A stretch of 64,000 nucleotides of DNA from Agrobacterium tumefaciens (GCA_017744915.1 JAGIAH010000001.1:186001-250000); one strand, 5' to 3'. Positions 34,525 to 44,237 are shown, counted from the stretch's first letter. The notes: generated by a model from the letters alone, not told the origin. Program-made: numbers and translations.

Positions 34525-36813
34525 ATGTCCGACACGACCAAGCCCGCCAGCACCAGAACATCGGTTACGGATCAGGAAGCCCTGGATTTCCACGCGGACG
34601 GCAGACCCGGCAAACTGGAAATAACCCCGACCAAGCCGATGGCGACGCAGCGGGATCTGTCGCTCGCCTATTCGCCGGGCGTGGCCGTGCCGGTGAAAGC
34701 CATCGCCGAAAATCCGGCAAGTGCTTACGATTATACGACGCGCGGCAACATGGTTGCGGTCATCTCCAACGGCACCGCGATTCTTGGCCTCGGCAATCTC
34801 GGCGCGCTCGCCTCCAAGCCCGTCATGGAAGGCAAGTCAGTCCTCTTCAAGCGCTTTGCCGATGTCGATTCCATCGATCTTGAGGTCGATACCGAAGACG
34901 CGGATGAGTTCATCAATTGCGTGCGCTATCTCGGCCCCTCCTTCGGCGGCATCAATCTGGAAGACATCAAGGCGCCGGAATGTTTCATCATCGAAAGCCG
35001 CCTGCGCGAGCTGATGGACATTCCCGTTTTCCATGACGATCAGCACGGCACCGCCATCATCGCCGCAGCCGGCCTCATCAACGCCATCGAACTGACCGGC
35101 CGCGACTTCAAGACCACGAAGCTCGTCTGCAACGGCGCGGGCGCTGCGGCCATCGCCTGCATGGACCTCATCAAGGCCATGGGTTTCAACCCGGACAACA
35201 TTACACTCTGCGATACCAAGGGCGTGATCTATCAGGGCCGTACCGAAGGCATGAACCAGTGGAAATCCGCCCATGCGGTAAAAACCGACAACCGCACGCT
35301 GGCCGAAGCCATGAAGGGTGCGGACGTGGTGTTCGGCCTCTCCCAGAAGGGAGCCTTCACCGAAGAGATGATCCGCTCCATGGCAAAGAAGCCGATCATC
35401 TTCGCCATGGCCAATCCGGACCCGGAAATCACGCCGGAAGAAGTGTCGCGCGTCCGCGACGACGCCATCATGGCGACGGGCCGTTCGGACTATCCGAACC
35501 AGGTCAACAACGTCCTCGGCTTTCCCTATATCTTCCGCGGCGCGCTCGATGTCCGCGCCCGCCAGATCAACGACGCAATGAAGATCGCCGCCGCACAGGC
35601 GCTGGCCGATCTGGCTCGCGAGGATGTGCCTGACGATGTGGCTGCCGCCTATCAGGGCAACCGTCCGCGTTTCGGGCCGCAATATATCATTCCGGTTCCC
35701 TTCGATCCGCGCCTGATCTCGGCCATTCCGGTGGCAGTCGCCAAAGCCGCCATCGAAACCGGTGTCGCCCAGCGCGAATTGCCGGATCTCGACGCCTATG
35801 CCCGTGAACTTTCCGCCCGCCGCGATCCGATGGCTTCGACGACGCAGCGCCTTTACGAACGCGTGCGCCGCTCGCCGAAGCGCGTGGTCTTTGCCGAGGC
35901 GGAAGAGGAACAGGTCATGCGCGCGGCGATTTCGTTCACCGCGCAAGGCCTCGGCACCGCCATCCTGCTCGGCCGCGATGACATCATCAAGGCCAATGCG
36001 GAGCGCGCCGGCATCGATCTCGACCGCGCCAATATCGAGATCACCAATGCGCGCCTTTCCAGCCGCGTCGATGCCTATGTCGATTATCTTTATGCGCGCC
36101 TGCAGCGCGGCGGTTTCCTGCTGCGCGACGTGCAGCGCCTGGTCCACAACGACCGCAACCATTTCGCCGCCTGCATGGTCGCGATGGGCGATGCGGACGC
36201 CGTGGTCACGGGTGTGACCCGCAACTATTCGACCGCGCTGGAAGATATCCGCCGCTGCATCAACACCAAGCCCGGCCATCGCGTCATTGGCGTTTCGCTG
36301 GTCGTCTCGCGCAACCGAACCGTCTTTGTGGCCGATACCGCCGTGCATGACATGCCGAATGCGGAAGACCTTGCCGATATCGCCGAAGAAGCAGCCGGCC
36401 TCGCCCGTCGTTTCGGCTACGAGCCGCGTGTGGCCATGCTCGCCTATTCCACCTTCGGCCAGCCGGTCGGCGAACGCTCCGACAAGGTGCGCGAGGCGGT
36501 GAAAATCCTCGACAGGCGCAATGTCAATTTCGAGGTCGAAGGCGAAATGTCGGCTGATGTGGCGCTGAACCACCACCGCATGCAGAGCCAGTATCCCTTC
36601 GCCCGGCTTTCCGGCCCGGCCAATGTGCTGGTCATGCCCGCCATCCATTCCGCCTCGATCTCCACCAAGATGCTGCAGGAACTGGGTGGTGCCACCGTCA
36701 TCGGCCCGCTCCTCGTCGGCCTCGACAAATCCGTGCAGATCACCTCGATGGGCGCGAAGGACAGCGATATCGTTAATATGGCGGCGATCGCGGCCTATAA
36801 TGCCGGTCGCTGA
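34525..36813 (+). CDS. Malic enzyme with C-terminal phosphotransacetylase-like domain
   Basis: 762 residues, the length of rhizobial Dme/Tme. The malic enzyme half (about 1-440) has [29 protein letters not shown], the Rossmann [15 protein letters not shown] and [12 protein letters not shown]. The C-terminal half (about 440-760) is phosphotransacetylase-like (PTA_PTB), with [18 protein letters not shown] and [17 protein letters not shown]; in this family it usually modulates rather than catalyses. It converts malate to pyruvate and CO2 with NAD(P). NAD versus NADP use cannot be decided here with certainty. Confidence 0.9.
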   Translation: MSDTTKPASTRTSVTDQEALDFHADGRPGKLEITPTKPMATQRDLSLAYSPGVAVPVKAIAENPASAYDYTTRGNMVAVISNGTAILGLGNLGALASKPVMEGKSVLFKRFADVDSIDLEVDTEDADEFINCVRYLGPSFGGINLEDIKAPECFIIESRLRELMDIPVFHDDQHGTAIIAAAGLINAIELTGRDFKTTKLVCNGAGAAAIACMDLIKAMGFNPDNITLCDTKGVIYQGRTEGMNQWKSAHAVKTDNRTLAEAMKGADVVFGLSQKGAFTEEMIRSMAKKPIIFAMANPDPEITPEEVSRVRDDAIMATGRSDYPNQVNNVLGFPYIFRGALDVRARQINDAMKIAAAQALADLAREDVPDDVAAAYQGNRPRFGPQYIIPVPFDPRLISAIPVAVAKAAIETGVAQRELPDLDAYARELSARRDPMASTTQRLYERVRRSPKRVVFAEAEEEQVMRAAISFTAQGLGTAILLGRDDIIKANAERAGIDLDRANIEITNARLSSRVDAYVDYLYARLQRGGFLLRDVQRLVHNDRNHFAACMVAMGDADAVVTGVTRNYSTALEDIRRCINTKPGHRVIGVSLVVSRNRTVFVADTAVHDMPNAEDLADIAEEAAGLARRFGYEPRVAMLAYSTFGQPVGERSDKVREAVKILDRRNVNFEVEGEMSADVALNHHRMQSQYPFARLSGPANVLVMPAIHSASISTKMLQELGGATVIGPLLVGLDKSVQITSMGAKDSDIVNMAAIAAYNAGR

Positions 36814-36836
36814 GGCGGGCTGAACGTTACGGCGCT

Positions 36837-36863
36837 TTTCTTCTCCCCGCCGGGGAGAAGAAA
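36837..36863. other. Perfect 12-bp hairpin after malic enzyme
   Basis: TTTCTTCTCCCC pairs with GGGGAGAAGAAA around a GCC loop, 23 bp past the stop. No T tract follows, so termination is possible but not assured. Between it and 37092 lies AT-rich promoter sequence for the next gene. Confidence 0.65.
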
Positions 36864-37092
36864 CAAGCGGCATTCGATCGCTCCCCCACTGACCATCTGG
36901 CGCTTCTGTGGCCAGGGGCAAACAGCGGCGACAAAGAACAGGATTCTACGATTTCCTATTATTAGGATATTTTTTCGCCCCTGAGGCTTTATTGGAACGC
37001 GATTTTATTCATATTATTTTTTGCGCAATGCCAATTCTCGCTCTTGGCGGGTGCCTCATGTAGTTTCCACCTACACTCAAAAGGAAATACCC

Positions 37093-37932
37093 ATGGCCCT
37101 CTCTTTCTCCAGACTAGCCGCAAAACTCATCGCCGGAACCGTCGTCATCGCTTCGATGGCCACCGCCGCGCACGCGGATGCAACGCTCGACCGGATCAAG
37201 GGTCGCGGCAAGCTGACCGTCGGTGTCATCCTTTCCGGCGCGCCTTTCGGCTTCATCGATCCTAAGACGCAGGAGCAGAAGGGCCTCAACATCGACGTCG
37301 CCAAGGCGCTCGCCGCCGGCCTCGGTGTTGAACTCGTCACCGAGACGGTGACCCCGCCCAACCGCGTGCAGTTCCTGCAGCAGGGCAAGGTCGATATCCT
37401 CATCGCCAACATGCAATACACCGAAGAGCGCGCCAAAACGCTCGGCTACGTGCCGACCCCCTATGACCGCCAGGGTGGCGCTGCCATCGGCCGCAAGGAT
37501 TCGGGCATCAAGGACTGGCCGGATCTGAAGGGCAAGATCGCCTGCGTTTCGCAAGGCTCAAACTACACCCAACCGCTGATCGAGCAATATGGCGCCCAGG
37601 TGAAGGCCCTGCCGAGCCAGCCGGAATCGCTGCTGGCGCTGAAGGGCGGCAATTGTGACGTCTCCGTTCACGTCAACGGCACGTTGAGCCTGATGCTTCA
37701 GGACCGCGCCGACGAGTGGAAGGATTACGGCATCCTCATCCCCACCGACCTCATCCCGTCGGATTCCGTCATCTGGCTGCGCAAGGGCGAAAACGACACG
37801 CAGGCCGCCCTCGACAAGATCGTCAAGGAGCTGCACGCTTCCGGCAAGATGATCGAATTCGCCAAGGCCAACCGCCTGCCGAGCATCGGCTACATGGAAG
37901 AGCAGCAGAAGAAGCTTTCGGCCGCGCAATAA
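37093..37932 (+). CDS. Polar amino-acid-type ABC transporter substrate-binding protein
   Basis: 279 residues from the ATG at 37093, with AAGGAAA upstream; an in-frame start at 37021 is less likely. A signal peptide (about 1-27) ends ATAAHA-DAT. It is an SBP family 3 protein: RIKGRGKLTVGVILSGAPFG, GLNIDVAKALAAGLGV, FLQQGKVDILIANMQYTEER and KGKIACVSQGSNY. It resembles YxeM/FliY-type binders of cystine-like and other amino acids. First gene of a six-gene cluster ending in an FMN monooxygenase. Ligand inferred only. Confidence 0.88.
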   Translation: MALSFSRLAAKLIAGTVVIASMATAAHADATLDRIKGRGKLTVGVILSGAPFGFIDPKTQEQKGLNIDVAKALAAGLGVELVTETVTPPNRVQFLQQGKVDILIANMQYTEERAKTLGYVPTPYDRQGGAAIGRKDSGIKDWPDLKGKIACVSQGSNYTQPLIEQYGAQVKALPSQPESLLALKGGNCDVSVHVNGTLSLMLQDRADEWKDYGILIPTDLIPSDSVIWLRKGENDTQAALDKIVKELHASGKMIEFAKANRLPSIGYMEEQQKKLSAAQ

Positions 37933-37948
37933 GAGACTGGGCAGTTCC

Positions 37949-38061
37949 GGTCACTCCGAGCTTGATCCGGGGTCCAGCGCGATCAAGCGCCTGATCGAAA
38001 AAGGTCGTTCACGGCGCGGAGACGTCGTGGCTGGATGCCGTGATCTAAGTCCGGCATGACG
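37949..38061. repeat. Degenerate palindromic intergenic repeat
   Basis: The left arm (TCACTCCGAGCTTGATCCGG) and the reverse complement of the right arm (TCATGCCGGACTTAGATCA) are related, giving a 113-bp inverted element. It resembles the element after thuB in the window and common alphaproteobacterial intergenic palindromes. Confidence 0.6.
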
Positions 38062-38101
38062 CAGGGGCGTCTGCCATCAAGGCGTTTTACCCCAACCCCA
38101 G

Positions 38102-38131
38102 AGAACGGCTGGTTTCGCCCGCCGTTCTTTT
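38102..38131 (+). terminator. Terminator inside the amino-acid ABC operon
   Basis: AGAACGGC (38102-38109) pairs with GCCGTTCT (38121-38128), followed by TTTTC. A second perfect hairpin, GTGCCGCC-gccg-GGCGGCAC, lies at 38161-38180, 23 bp before the permease start. They probably make the binding protein more abundant than the membrane parts. Confidence 0.75.
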
Positions 38132-38203
38132 CTGCTTTATAGCAAGACAGGCCATTTCTGGTGCCGCCGCCGGGCGGCACCGCGACAACAGCATGGATTT
38201 CCA

Positions 38204-38947
38204 ATGCAGGATGCATTTATAGCGCGCTTCATAGAACTGGCCGCGCATATCGGCCTCAACTATGACTTTCTGAACAGCGGCTACGAGGTTCAGATCTGGC
38301 TCGATGGCATGAAGATGACGCTCATTCTCATTGCCGTCACCTTGCCGCTCAGCCTTGTCTTCGGCTTCATTTTCGCGGCCATGCTCACCTCCGGCAAGAC
38401 CTGGCTCGCCGGCCCGGTGCGCGCCTATGTGGAACTCACGCGCAACACGCCGACGCTGGTGCAGCTGATGTGCGGTTTCCTCGTACTCAACATGCTGATT
38501 TCCAATGCGCTGGGCGGTGCGCAAAACAATCCGCTGACCCCGTTCTTCTGGGTCGTCGCCATCACCGGCCTGCATGTTGCCGCCTTCCACGCGGAAGCGT
38601 TGCGCGGCGGTATCGAGGCGGTACCGGCCACCACCATCGAGGCGGCGCGCGCGATCGGTTTCAGTTCGTTCGAAATCCTGCGTTATGTGGAGTTTCCGCT
38701 GGCGATCCGCACGGCGCTGCCATCCATCATCAACAATCTCGTCAATCTGGTGAAGCTCACCACGGTCGGCTCGGCCATTGCGGTGGGTGAAATCACCTAT
38801 GCCTCGATCCTGATCTGGACGCAGCGCGACAATGTGGTCGAGCTGATGATCGTCATCCTCATCTTCTTCAGCGTCATCAATTTCATCGTCGCAAGGGTCG
38901 GTCTCTGGCTTGAACGGCGTCTCGCAGTTCCGGGGTTCGGTCAATGA
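38204..38947 (+). CDS. Polar amino-acid ABC transporter permease
   Basis: 247 residues. HisM/GlnP-type permease with about five helices and the family motif AYVELTRNTPTLVQLMCGF (about 66-84). The EAA loop reads ATTIEAARAIGFSSFEILRY. The last codons overlap the next permease start (ATGA). Part of a two-permease transporter with the downstream genes. Confidence 0.9.
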   Translation: MQDAFIARFIELAAHIGLNYDFLNSGYEVQIWLDGMKMTLILIAVTLPLSLVFGFIFAAMLTSGKTWLAGPVRAYVELTRNTPTLVQLMCGFLVLNMLISNALGGAQNNPLTPFFWVVAITGLHVAAFHAEALRGGIEAVPATTIEAARAIGFSSFEILRYVEFPLAIRTALPSIINNLVNLVKLTTVGSAIAVGEITYASILIWTQRDNVVELMIVILIFFSVINFIVARVGLWLERRLAVPGFGQ

Positions 38948-39726
38948 GCGCGGTGGTTTCTCCAACACAGGTGGCGAAGAAGCCGCCGTTCGGTACCATT
39001 CTGCTGCTCGGTGTGCTGATTGCCGTCGTCCTGTGGCTGATCCTCGATCCCTCGCTCGGGCAGGTGCTGCTGCAATGGCTGCCCTATCTCGGCAAGGGTT
39101 TTGCCATGAATGTGCTGATCAGCGTTCTGGCGATCGCCATCGGTACCTTCATCGGCGTCCTTCTCGGCATCATGGAGCTTGCGCCCTATCGCCTGGTGCG
39201 TGCGCCGGCGCTGACCTATGTGCAGGTTTTCCGCAATGCCCCGCATCTGGTGCTGATTTTTGCCGCGACCTACATCTTCCCCTTCGAGATCGTCGCCTTC
39301 GGCAATTACATTCCCTTCCCGGACTGGATCAAGGCCGTCGTCGGTCTCGCCATTCCGGCGAGCGCCCACATCGCGGAAATCACCCGTGGCGCCATCCAGT
39401 CCATTCCGACTGCGCAATGGGAAGCGGCACAGGGGCTGGGCTTTTCGCGTAACCAGACGCTGCGCTGGATCATCCTGCCGCAATGCGTGAAACGTTCGCT
39501 GCCGCCATGGATGAACCTTTACGCATCGATCACCATGGGCACGGCGCTTGCCTCGCTGGTCGGCGTGCATGAGCTTCTGCATGCCGCCACGGACGCCAGC
39601 ACCGCCGTGCAACGCAACGATTTCACCGTCGTGGTCTATCTCACCGTGCTGATGGCGTTCTTCCTGTTCTGCTATCCCGTCTCCCGTTTCACGCAGCGCC
39701 TCGAGCGGCGCTTCGCCTCCCGCTGA
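38944..39726 (+). CDS. Polar amino-acid ABC transporter permease
   Basis: 260 residues, starting inside the stop codon of the first permease. It has the motif APALTYVQVFRNAPHLVLIF and the EAA loop TAQWEAAQGLGFSRNQTLRW. About five helices. It forms a heterodimeric channel with the 247-residue protein. The ATPase gene follows 12 bp later. Confidence 0.9.
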   Translation: MSAVVSPTQVAKKPPFGTILLLGVLIAVVLWLILDPSLGQVLLQWLPYLGKGFAMNVLISVLAIAIGTFIGVLLGIMELAPYRLVRAPALTYVQVFRNAPHLVLIFAATYIFPFEIVAFGNYIPFPDWIKAVVGLAIPASAHIAEITRGAIQSIPTAQWEAAQGLGFSRNQTLRWIILPQCVKRSLPPWMNLYASITMGTALASLVGVHELLHAATDASTAVQRNDFTVVVYLTVLMAFFLFCYPVSRFTQRLERRFASR

Positions 39727-39738
39727 TTGGAACAAGCC

Positions 39739-40554
39739 ATGTCCGCATCCGCACCACAAACCGCCGCCAACGCCCCTGCCGCCACAGCATTGGTCGAACT
39801 GGAGGGCATACACTTGTCCTTCGGCGACAATCAGGTTCTCAAGGGCATCGATCTGACCGTCAACAAGGGTGACGCCGTTTCCATCATCGGCCCTTCCGGC
39901 TCGGGCAAGTCCACGATCCTGCGCTGCATCAACGGCCTGCTCATTCCGCAATCGGGCAAGATCACCGTCGGTGGCACCCGGGTCGACCAATTGAAGACCG
40001 AGGCTGAGCGCATCGCGCTGCGCAAGCGCATCGGCATCGTCTTCCAGCAGTTCAACCTCTTCCCTCATCTGACGGTGATGGAAAACATCACCATTGCGCC
40101 GATCAAGATTCTCGGTACGCCAAAGGCGCAAGCCGAGCGTCATGCACGCGAATTGCTGGAAAAAGTGCGTCTTTCCCAGAAGGTCGATGCCTATCCCGGC
40201 CAGCTTTCCGGCGGTCAACAGCAGCGTGTCGCCATTGCCCGAGCACTCGCCATGCGGCCGGAGCTGGTGCTGTTCGATGAAGTGACTTCAGCTCTCGACC
40301 CGGAAACGGTCGGCGAAGTGCTCGCCGTCATCCGCGATCTCGTCAATGACGGCATGACCAGCATTCTCGTCACCCACGAAATGCGCTTCGCCGAGGAAAT
40401 CAGCGACAAGATCGTCTTTACCGAAAACGGCCTGATCGTCGATCAGGGCACGCCCGACCACATTTTCTACAAGTCGACCAATCCGCGCATCAATGCCTTC
40501 GTCAAGGGTCTCGGCGGACAGGTGGCGCGGGTGACCGATGGCGAAGGAATTTGA
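39739..40554 (+). CDS. Polar amino-acid ABC transporter ATPase
   Basis: 271 residues from the ATG at 39739; a TTG four codons earlier is also open. A 24-residue Ala-rich N-terminal tail precedes the GlnQ-type domain with Walker A GPSGSGKST, signature LSGGQQQR, Walker B LVLFDEVTSALDPE and H-loop LVTHEMRFAEEI. It drives import of the ligand bound by the 37093 protein. Confidence 0.92.
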   Translation: MSASAPQTAANAPAATALVELEGIHLSFGDNQVLKGIDLTVNKGDAVSIIGPSGSGKSTILRCINGLLIPQSGKITVGGTRVDQLKTEAERIALRKRIGIVFQQFNLFPHLTVMENITIAPIKILGTPKAQAERHARELLEKVRLSQKVDAYPGQLSGGQQQRVAIARALAMRPELVLFDEVTSALDPETVGEVLAVIRDLVNDGMTSILVTHEMRFAEEISDKIVFTENGLIVDQGTPDHIFYKSTNPRINAFVKGLGGQVARVTDGEGI

Positions 40555-40558
40555 TGCC

Positions 40559-41905
40559 ATGACCGCCGATGAGAAACTCACCCTGCATCTGGCCGAAGCC
40601 ATCGCCGCCTCCGATCCGCTGCGTGACGAAGAGGCAGTCAGAATCGCCCGCACGGCGCTGATCGATTTTTTCGCCTGTGTATTGGGCGGCGCTGCCGACA
40701 GAAGCACGAAAATCCTGATCGACAGCTTTACTCCCGGTACATCCGGCACGGCGGGCATCATCGGCCACGATCTGCGCACCGATGCCTTTACCGCCGCCCT
40801 CATCAACGGCCATGCCGGCCATGTGCTGGATTATGATGATGTCCATGGCAGCGTGCGTGGCCACCCCACCGTCGCCATCATTCCCGCGCTGCTGACTGTT
40901 GCGGTCGAGGCAGGTTCGACGGCGGATGCCTTCATTGCCGCCTACATCGTCGGGCTGGAGACCATGGCGCGTCTCGGCCTGTCGCTCGGCACCAAGCACT
41001 ACGAAAACGGCTTCCACGCCACCGCCACGCTCGGCCCGATCGGCGCTGCGGCGGCCATCGCCCATCTTCTGAAGTTCGATCCGCAGACCACGGCCGTGGC
41101 TCTTGGCCTTGCCGCCACACAATCGGCCGGACTTCGCCTGCAATTCGGCTACGATGCCAAGCCGCTGCATGCCGGGCTCGCCACACGCGCCGGCCTCACC
41201 GCCGCGCGGCTGGCGCGCGCCGGTTTTCAGGGTGCCCCGGATTTTCTGGAAAACCCCATCGGCTTTTATTCCGCCTTCGCCTTCGGCGCCGAGCAGCCGA
41301 AACGGGTTCTCTCCGGCTGGGGCGCGCCCTGGCAGATCGTTTCGCCCGGCCTCACCCTCAAGGCTTTTCCCTGCTGCACCGCCGCCCATCCCGTCGCCGT
41401 CGGCGCACTGGCGCTGCGCAGCGGACATGAGCTGACGCCCGACGAAATCGAAACGGTTGTCATCACCTTCCCACCGGGGGGCGATGCCGCCCTTGTCGGG
41501 CCGGCCACGCCCACGACCGGCATCGATGCACGTTTCAGCCCTGAATATATCTTTGCCGCCGCCTTGGCGGACGGAGCGCTTGGTATCGGCCATTTCGACG
41601 AGCGCCCGACACGCGCCGACCTGCTTGCCCTTTCCGCAAAAGTCTCGCGTCGCCATGACGAGACGGCGCGCCGCCTCTCACCCGATCCGACCACCCGTTT
41701 TGTGGTCATCGATGTGACGAAGAAGGATGGCACGGTGCTCTCGCGCCGTATCGACGGCCTGCCGGGCATCGATGACCCGACGGAAAAATTCGCCGACGCC
41801 ACCGGCAGCAATGAAAAATTCGCCGGAATTCCGGCACTGGTGCGGAGCATGAAGACCGTAGCCGACCTCAGGAAGCTCGAAACGCTTCTGGTATCGCAAA
41901 TATAA
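40559..41905 (+). CDS. MmgE/PrpD-family protein (YxeQ-like)
   Basis: 448 residues. The start at 40559 lies 4 bp past the ATPase stop with AAGGA upstream; an alternative at 40538 would overlap the ATPase gene. It is an all-helical MmgE/PrpD fold with ALIDFFACVLGG, the family hallmark NGHAGHVLDYDDVHG (about 83-97), HPTVAIIPALL and FPCCTAAHPVA. PrpD dehydrates 2-methylcitrate, but many members have other or unknown substrates. Here it sits between an amino-acid transporter and an FMN monooxygenase, as YxeQ does in Bacillus. The reaction is not known. Confidence 0.88.
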   Translation: MTADEKLTLHLAEAIAASDPLRDEEAVRIARTALIDFFACVLGGAADRSTKILIDSFTPGTSGTAGIIGHDLRTDAFTAALINGHAGHVLDYDDVHGSVRGHPTVAIIPALLTVAVEAGSTADAFIAAYIVGLETMARLGLSLGTKHYENGFHATATLGPIGAAAAIAHLLKFDPQTTAVALGLAATQSAGLRLQFGYDAKPLHAGLATRAGLTAARLARAGFQGAPDFLENPIGFYSAFAFGAEQPKRVLSGWGAPWQIVSPGLTLKAFPCCTAAHPVAVGALALRSGHELTPDEIETVVITFPPGGDAALVGPATPTTGIDARFSPEYIFAAALADGALGIGHFDERPTRADLLALSAKVSRRHDETARRLSPDPTTRFVVIDVTKKDGTVLSRRIDGLPGIDDPTEKFADATGSNEKFAGIPALVRSMKTVADLRKLETLLVSQI

Positions 41906-41931
41906 CTCGACCGACATGAAGGCATGACCCC

Positions 41932-43242
41932 ATGACCACTACGACCCGCAAAAGACAGATGCATCTCGGCCTTTTCCTCCAAGGCGCCGGACACCACGTT
42001 TCCGGCTGGCGTCACCCCGATGCGGAAGCCGGCAGCGAGAATTTCGACCTCTTGACCCGTGTTACGAAAATGGCGGAATCTGCGAAGTTCGACATGGTGT
42101 TTCTGGCCGACGGCCTGACCAGCGGCGTCGACGCCCATCCCTCGATGATCGCCCGCTTCGAACCGCTGACCCTGCTTGCCGCACTTGCCATGGTGACCGA
42201 CAGGATCGGCCTGGCCGCCACCGCCTCCACCACCTATGGCGAGCCCTACCATACCGCCCGTGCCTTTGCGTCCATCGATCATCTGAGCCACGGCCGCGCC
42301 GCCTGGAACATCGTCACCACCTCCTATGCCCGCACGGCGGCCAATTTCTCCAAGGACCATCCCGAGCATGACGAGCGTTATGCGGTGGCGGAAGAATATG
42401 TGAATGTCGTTCGCGGCCTGTGGGACAGCTGGGATGACGACGCCTTCGTCAAGGACAAGCAGGCGGGCCGTTACGTCGATCCGGAAAAGGTCCATATTCT
42501 CAACCACGAGGGCAAATATTTCACGGTCAAGGGACCGCTCAACATTCCGCGTTCGCCGCAGGGTCACCCGGTTCTCATTCAGGCCGGTTCCTCCGGACCG
42601 GGGCAGGACCTTGCTGCCCGCACCGCCGATATCGTCTTCACCGCCCAGCAGGCGATTTCCGAAGCACAGGCCTTCTATACCAGCCTCAAGGCGCGGGTGG
42701 CGAAATTCGGCCGCGATCCGGCCAGCGTTGCCGTCATGCCCGGCTTCATGCCGATCATCGGCCGTAGCTTCGAGGAGGCCGGTGAAAAGCTGAAGGAACT
42801 GAACCGCTGGACGGACATCAAGAGCGCCATGCCGCTGCTTGAAGAACGCATCGGCCACAGCCTGGCCGACTATGATCTCGACGGCCCGCTGCCCGACCTG
42901 CCGATCTCCGACCAGCTGCGCAGCCGCGCCGAACTTCTGACCGAACTCGCACGCCGCGAAAAACTGACGATCCGCGAACTGGCGCTGCGCGTTGCCGCGG
43001 GCCGCGGCCACCATATCGTCATGGGCACGGCCAAGGAGGTGGCGGACCGGATGCAGGATTGGTTCGAAAACGGCGCGGCCGACGGCTTCAACGTCATGCC
43101 GCCCTTCTTCCCCGGCGGGCTGGAGGAATTCAACCGCGAAGTCGTGCCGCTTCTGCAGGAGCGCGGCCTGTTCCGCAGGGAATACGAAGGGTCTACGCTG
43201 CGCGAGCATCTCGGTATCGCAAGACCGGCCCTGCGGGGATAG
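41932..43242 (+). CDS. FMN-dependent monooxygenase, NtaA/SnaA/DszA family (YxeK-like)
   Basis: 436 residues. A bacterial-luciferase-like TIM barrel of the NtaA/DszA branch: MHLGLFLQGAGHHVSGWRHP (about 10-29), KFDMVFLADGL, HLSHGRAAWNIVTTS and HPVLIQAGSSGPGQDLAA (phosphate/FMN-binding part). Members use reduced flavin to cleave C-N or C-S bonds in chelators, sulfur compounds and S-succinocysteine derivatives. The GxGHHVxxWRHP start matches Bacillus YxeK. A separate flavin reductase is needed and is not seen here. Last gene of the cluster. Confidence 0.88.
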   Translation: MTTTTRKRQMHLGLFLQGAGHHVSGWRHPDAEAGSENFDLLTRVTKMAESAKFDMVFLADGLTSGVDAHPSMIARFEPLTLLAALAMVTDRIGLAATASTTYGEPYHTARAFASIDHLSHGRAAWNIVTTSYARTAANFSKDHPEHDERYAVAEEYVNVVRGLWDSWDDDAFVKDKQAGRYVDPEKVHILNHEGKYFTVKGPLNIPRSPQGHPVLIQAGSSGPGQDLAARTADIVFTAQQAISEAQAFYTSLKARVAKFGRDPASVAVMPGFMPIIGRSFEEAGEKLKELNRWTDIKSAMPLLEERIGHSLADYDLDGPLPDLPISDQLRSRAELLTELARREKLTIRELALRVAAGRGHHIVMGTAKEVADRMQDWFENGAADGFNVMPPFFPGGLEEFNREVVPLLQERGLFRREYEGSTLREHLGIARPALRG

Positions 43243-43274
43243 GCAAGAGCTTCCCCGGCCTGCGCGTTTACAGC

Positions 43275-44075
43275 CTATGGGTTGGGTCCATGCGCGCCGG
43301 CCGTGGAAAACCAGATGTCGGGGAATATAGCGACAGCCGTATCATCGGGCGCTTGATCCGCTGTCAGGCGAAGCGAGCGGATGGCTCGCGTTTCGGACAT
43401 GCTGGGCGCTCTCGCGCAGAGGCGCGCATCCGATGCGCCGATACAGGGAATAAACCGCACCGGCATCAAAGGCCGCGCAATGAAAGCGGATTGCTCGCGC
43501 GTCACCAGCATAGCGACGCCGATGCCCTCGGCAGGCTGCCATGGAAAAATCATCCGGCCACCCGGTTTGAGCGCCTGTAGCCACGCCACGGGCGGCACAA
43601 CGACGCCGGCATTGACGTAAATCAGATCGGATGCCGGAAGAGGCAGCAGGGTTGCATCACCCTGCGTCAGAAAAACACCTTCGAAAGGCTTGAGGTTTTC
43701 CTGTGCCCGTCTGGCAAGGCTTTCCTCAATCTCAAAAGCGTGAACGCTGCCGCCCGGCAATGCCAACAGCGACAGGATTGCCGTATAATAACCCGTCCCC
43801 GCACCGATATGGGATATGGTATCACCAGCTTTCGGGCAGGCGGCACCGATCCAGCTCGCATGCAGCAGGGGCTCCCCGTTGTTGATATCCTTACTGGCAT
43901 CAAGGGCTACAAGCACGTTCTGATAGATATGGACAGGGTTGGCGCTCGGGGTTTCGATATAACGGCGGTTCACCCTGATCTTCCATGGTCCCGGTCCAAG
44001 AAATATCTCACGCGGGACCAGTTCGAAGATCCGTTCAAGCCTCTCATCCGTGGAGTTGCTGGCCGCCGCCATCAT
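43275..44075 (-). CDS. Protein-L-isoaspartate O-methyltransferase-like SAM methyltransferase
   Basis: 266 residues from the ATG at 44075. It shows the PIMT-like N-terminus VPREIFLGPGPW, substrate-loop QNVLVALD, SAM-binding ISHIGAGTGYYTAILSLLAL and VHAFEIEESLA. The C-terminal 80 residues are variable. Conserved residues DDVRAFHAR appear in frame upstream of the first ATG, but no standard start codon is available before the in-frame stop at 44139-44141. The true start may be a rare codon (CTG 44105 or ATT). Convergent with the monooxygenase gene, 32 bp apart. Substrate unknown. Confidence 0.75.
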   Translation of the reverse strand: MMAAASNSTDERLERIFELVPREIFLGPGPWKIRVNRRYIETPSANPVHIYQNVLVALDASKDINNGEPLLHASWIGAACPKAGDTISHIGAGTGYYTAILSLLALPGGSVHAFEIEESLARRAQENLKPFEGVFLTQGDATLLPLPASDLIYVNAGVVVPPVAWLQALKPGGRMIFPWQPAEGIGVAMLVTREQSAFIARPLMPVRFIPCIGASDARLCARAPSMSETRAIRSLRLTADQAPDDTAVAIFPDIWFSTAGAHGPNP

Positions 44076-44205
44076 TCTGGCGTGAAAGGCACGAACATCA
44101 TCCAGATTGGAACGAAACGGGGGAATCGCAATCTCCCTTCATCCTCAGTCGCGGCATTTTCGATTGAAACGATATTTTGCGCGGTGACTGTGGCAACGTT
44201 TTGAA

Positions 44206-44237
44206 GTGGGGGCGTCAACACCTTTAAGCCCCCCCAC
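44206..44237. other. G/C-tract hairpin between methyltransferase and chemoreceptor genes
   Basis: GTGGGGGC (44206-44213) faces GCCCCCCCAC (44228-44237), an 8-bp stem with slippage in the C run. A second hairpin GGGCGCGC/GCGCGCCC at 44283-44308 lies just past the chemoreceptor stop and probably ends that minus-strand transcript. Confidence 0.5.

Noticed and set aside
34837-36921. A 694-codon open frame on the minus strand
   Set aside because: It is antisense to the malic enzyme gene, which has intact motifs throughout. The predicted product is His/Arg/Asp-rich with no domain.
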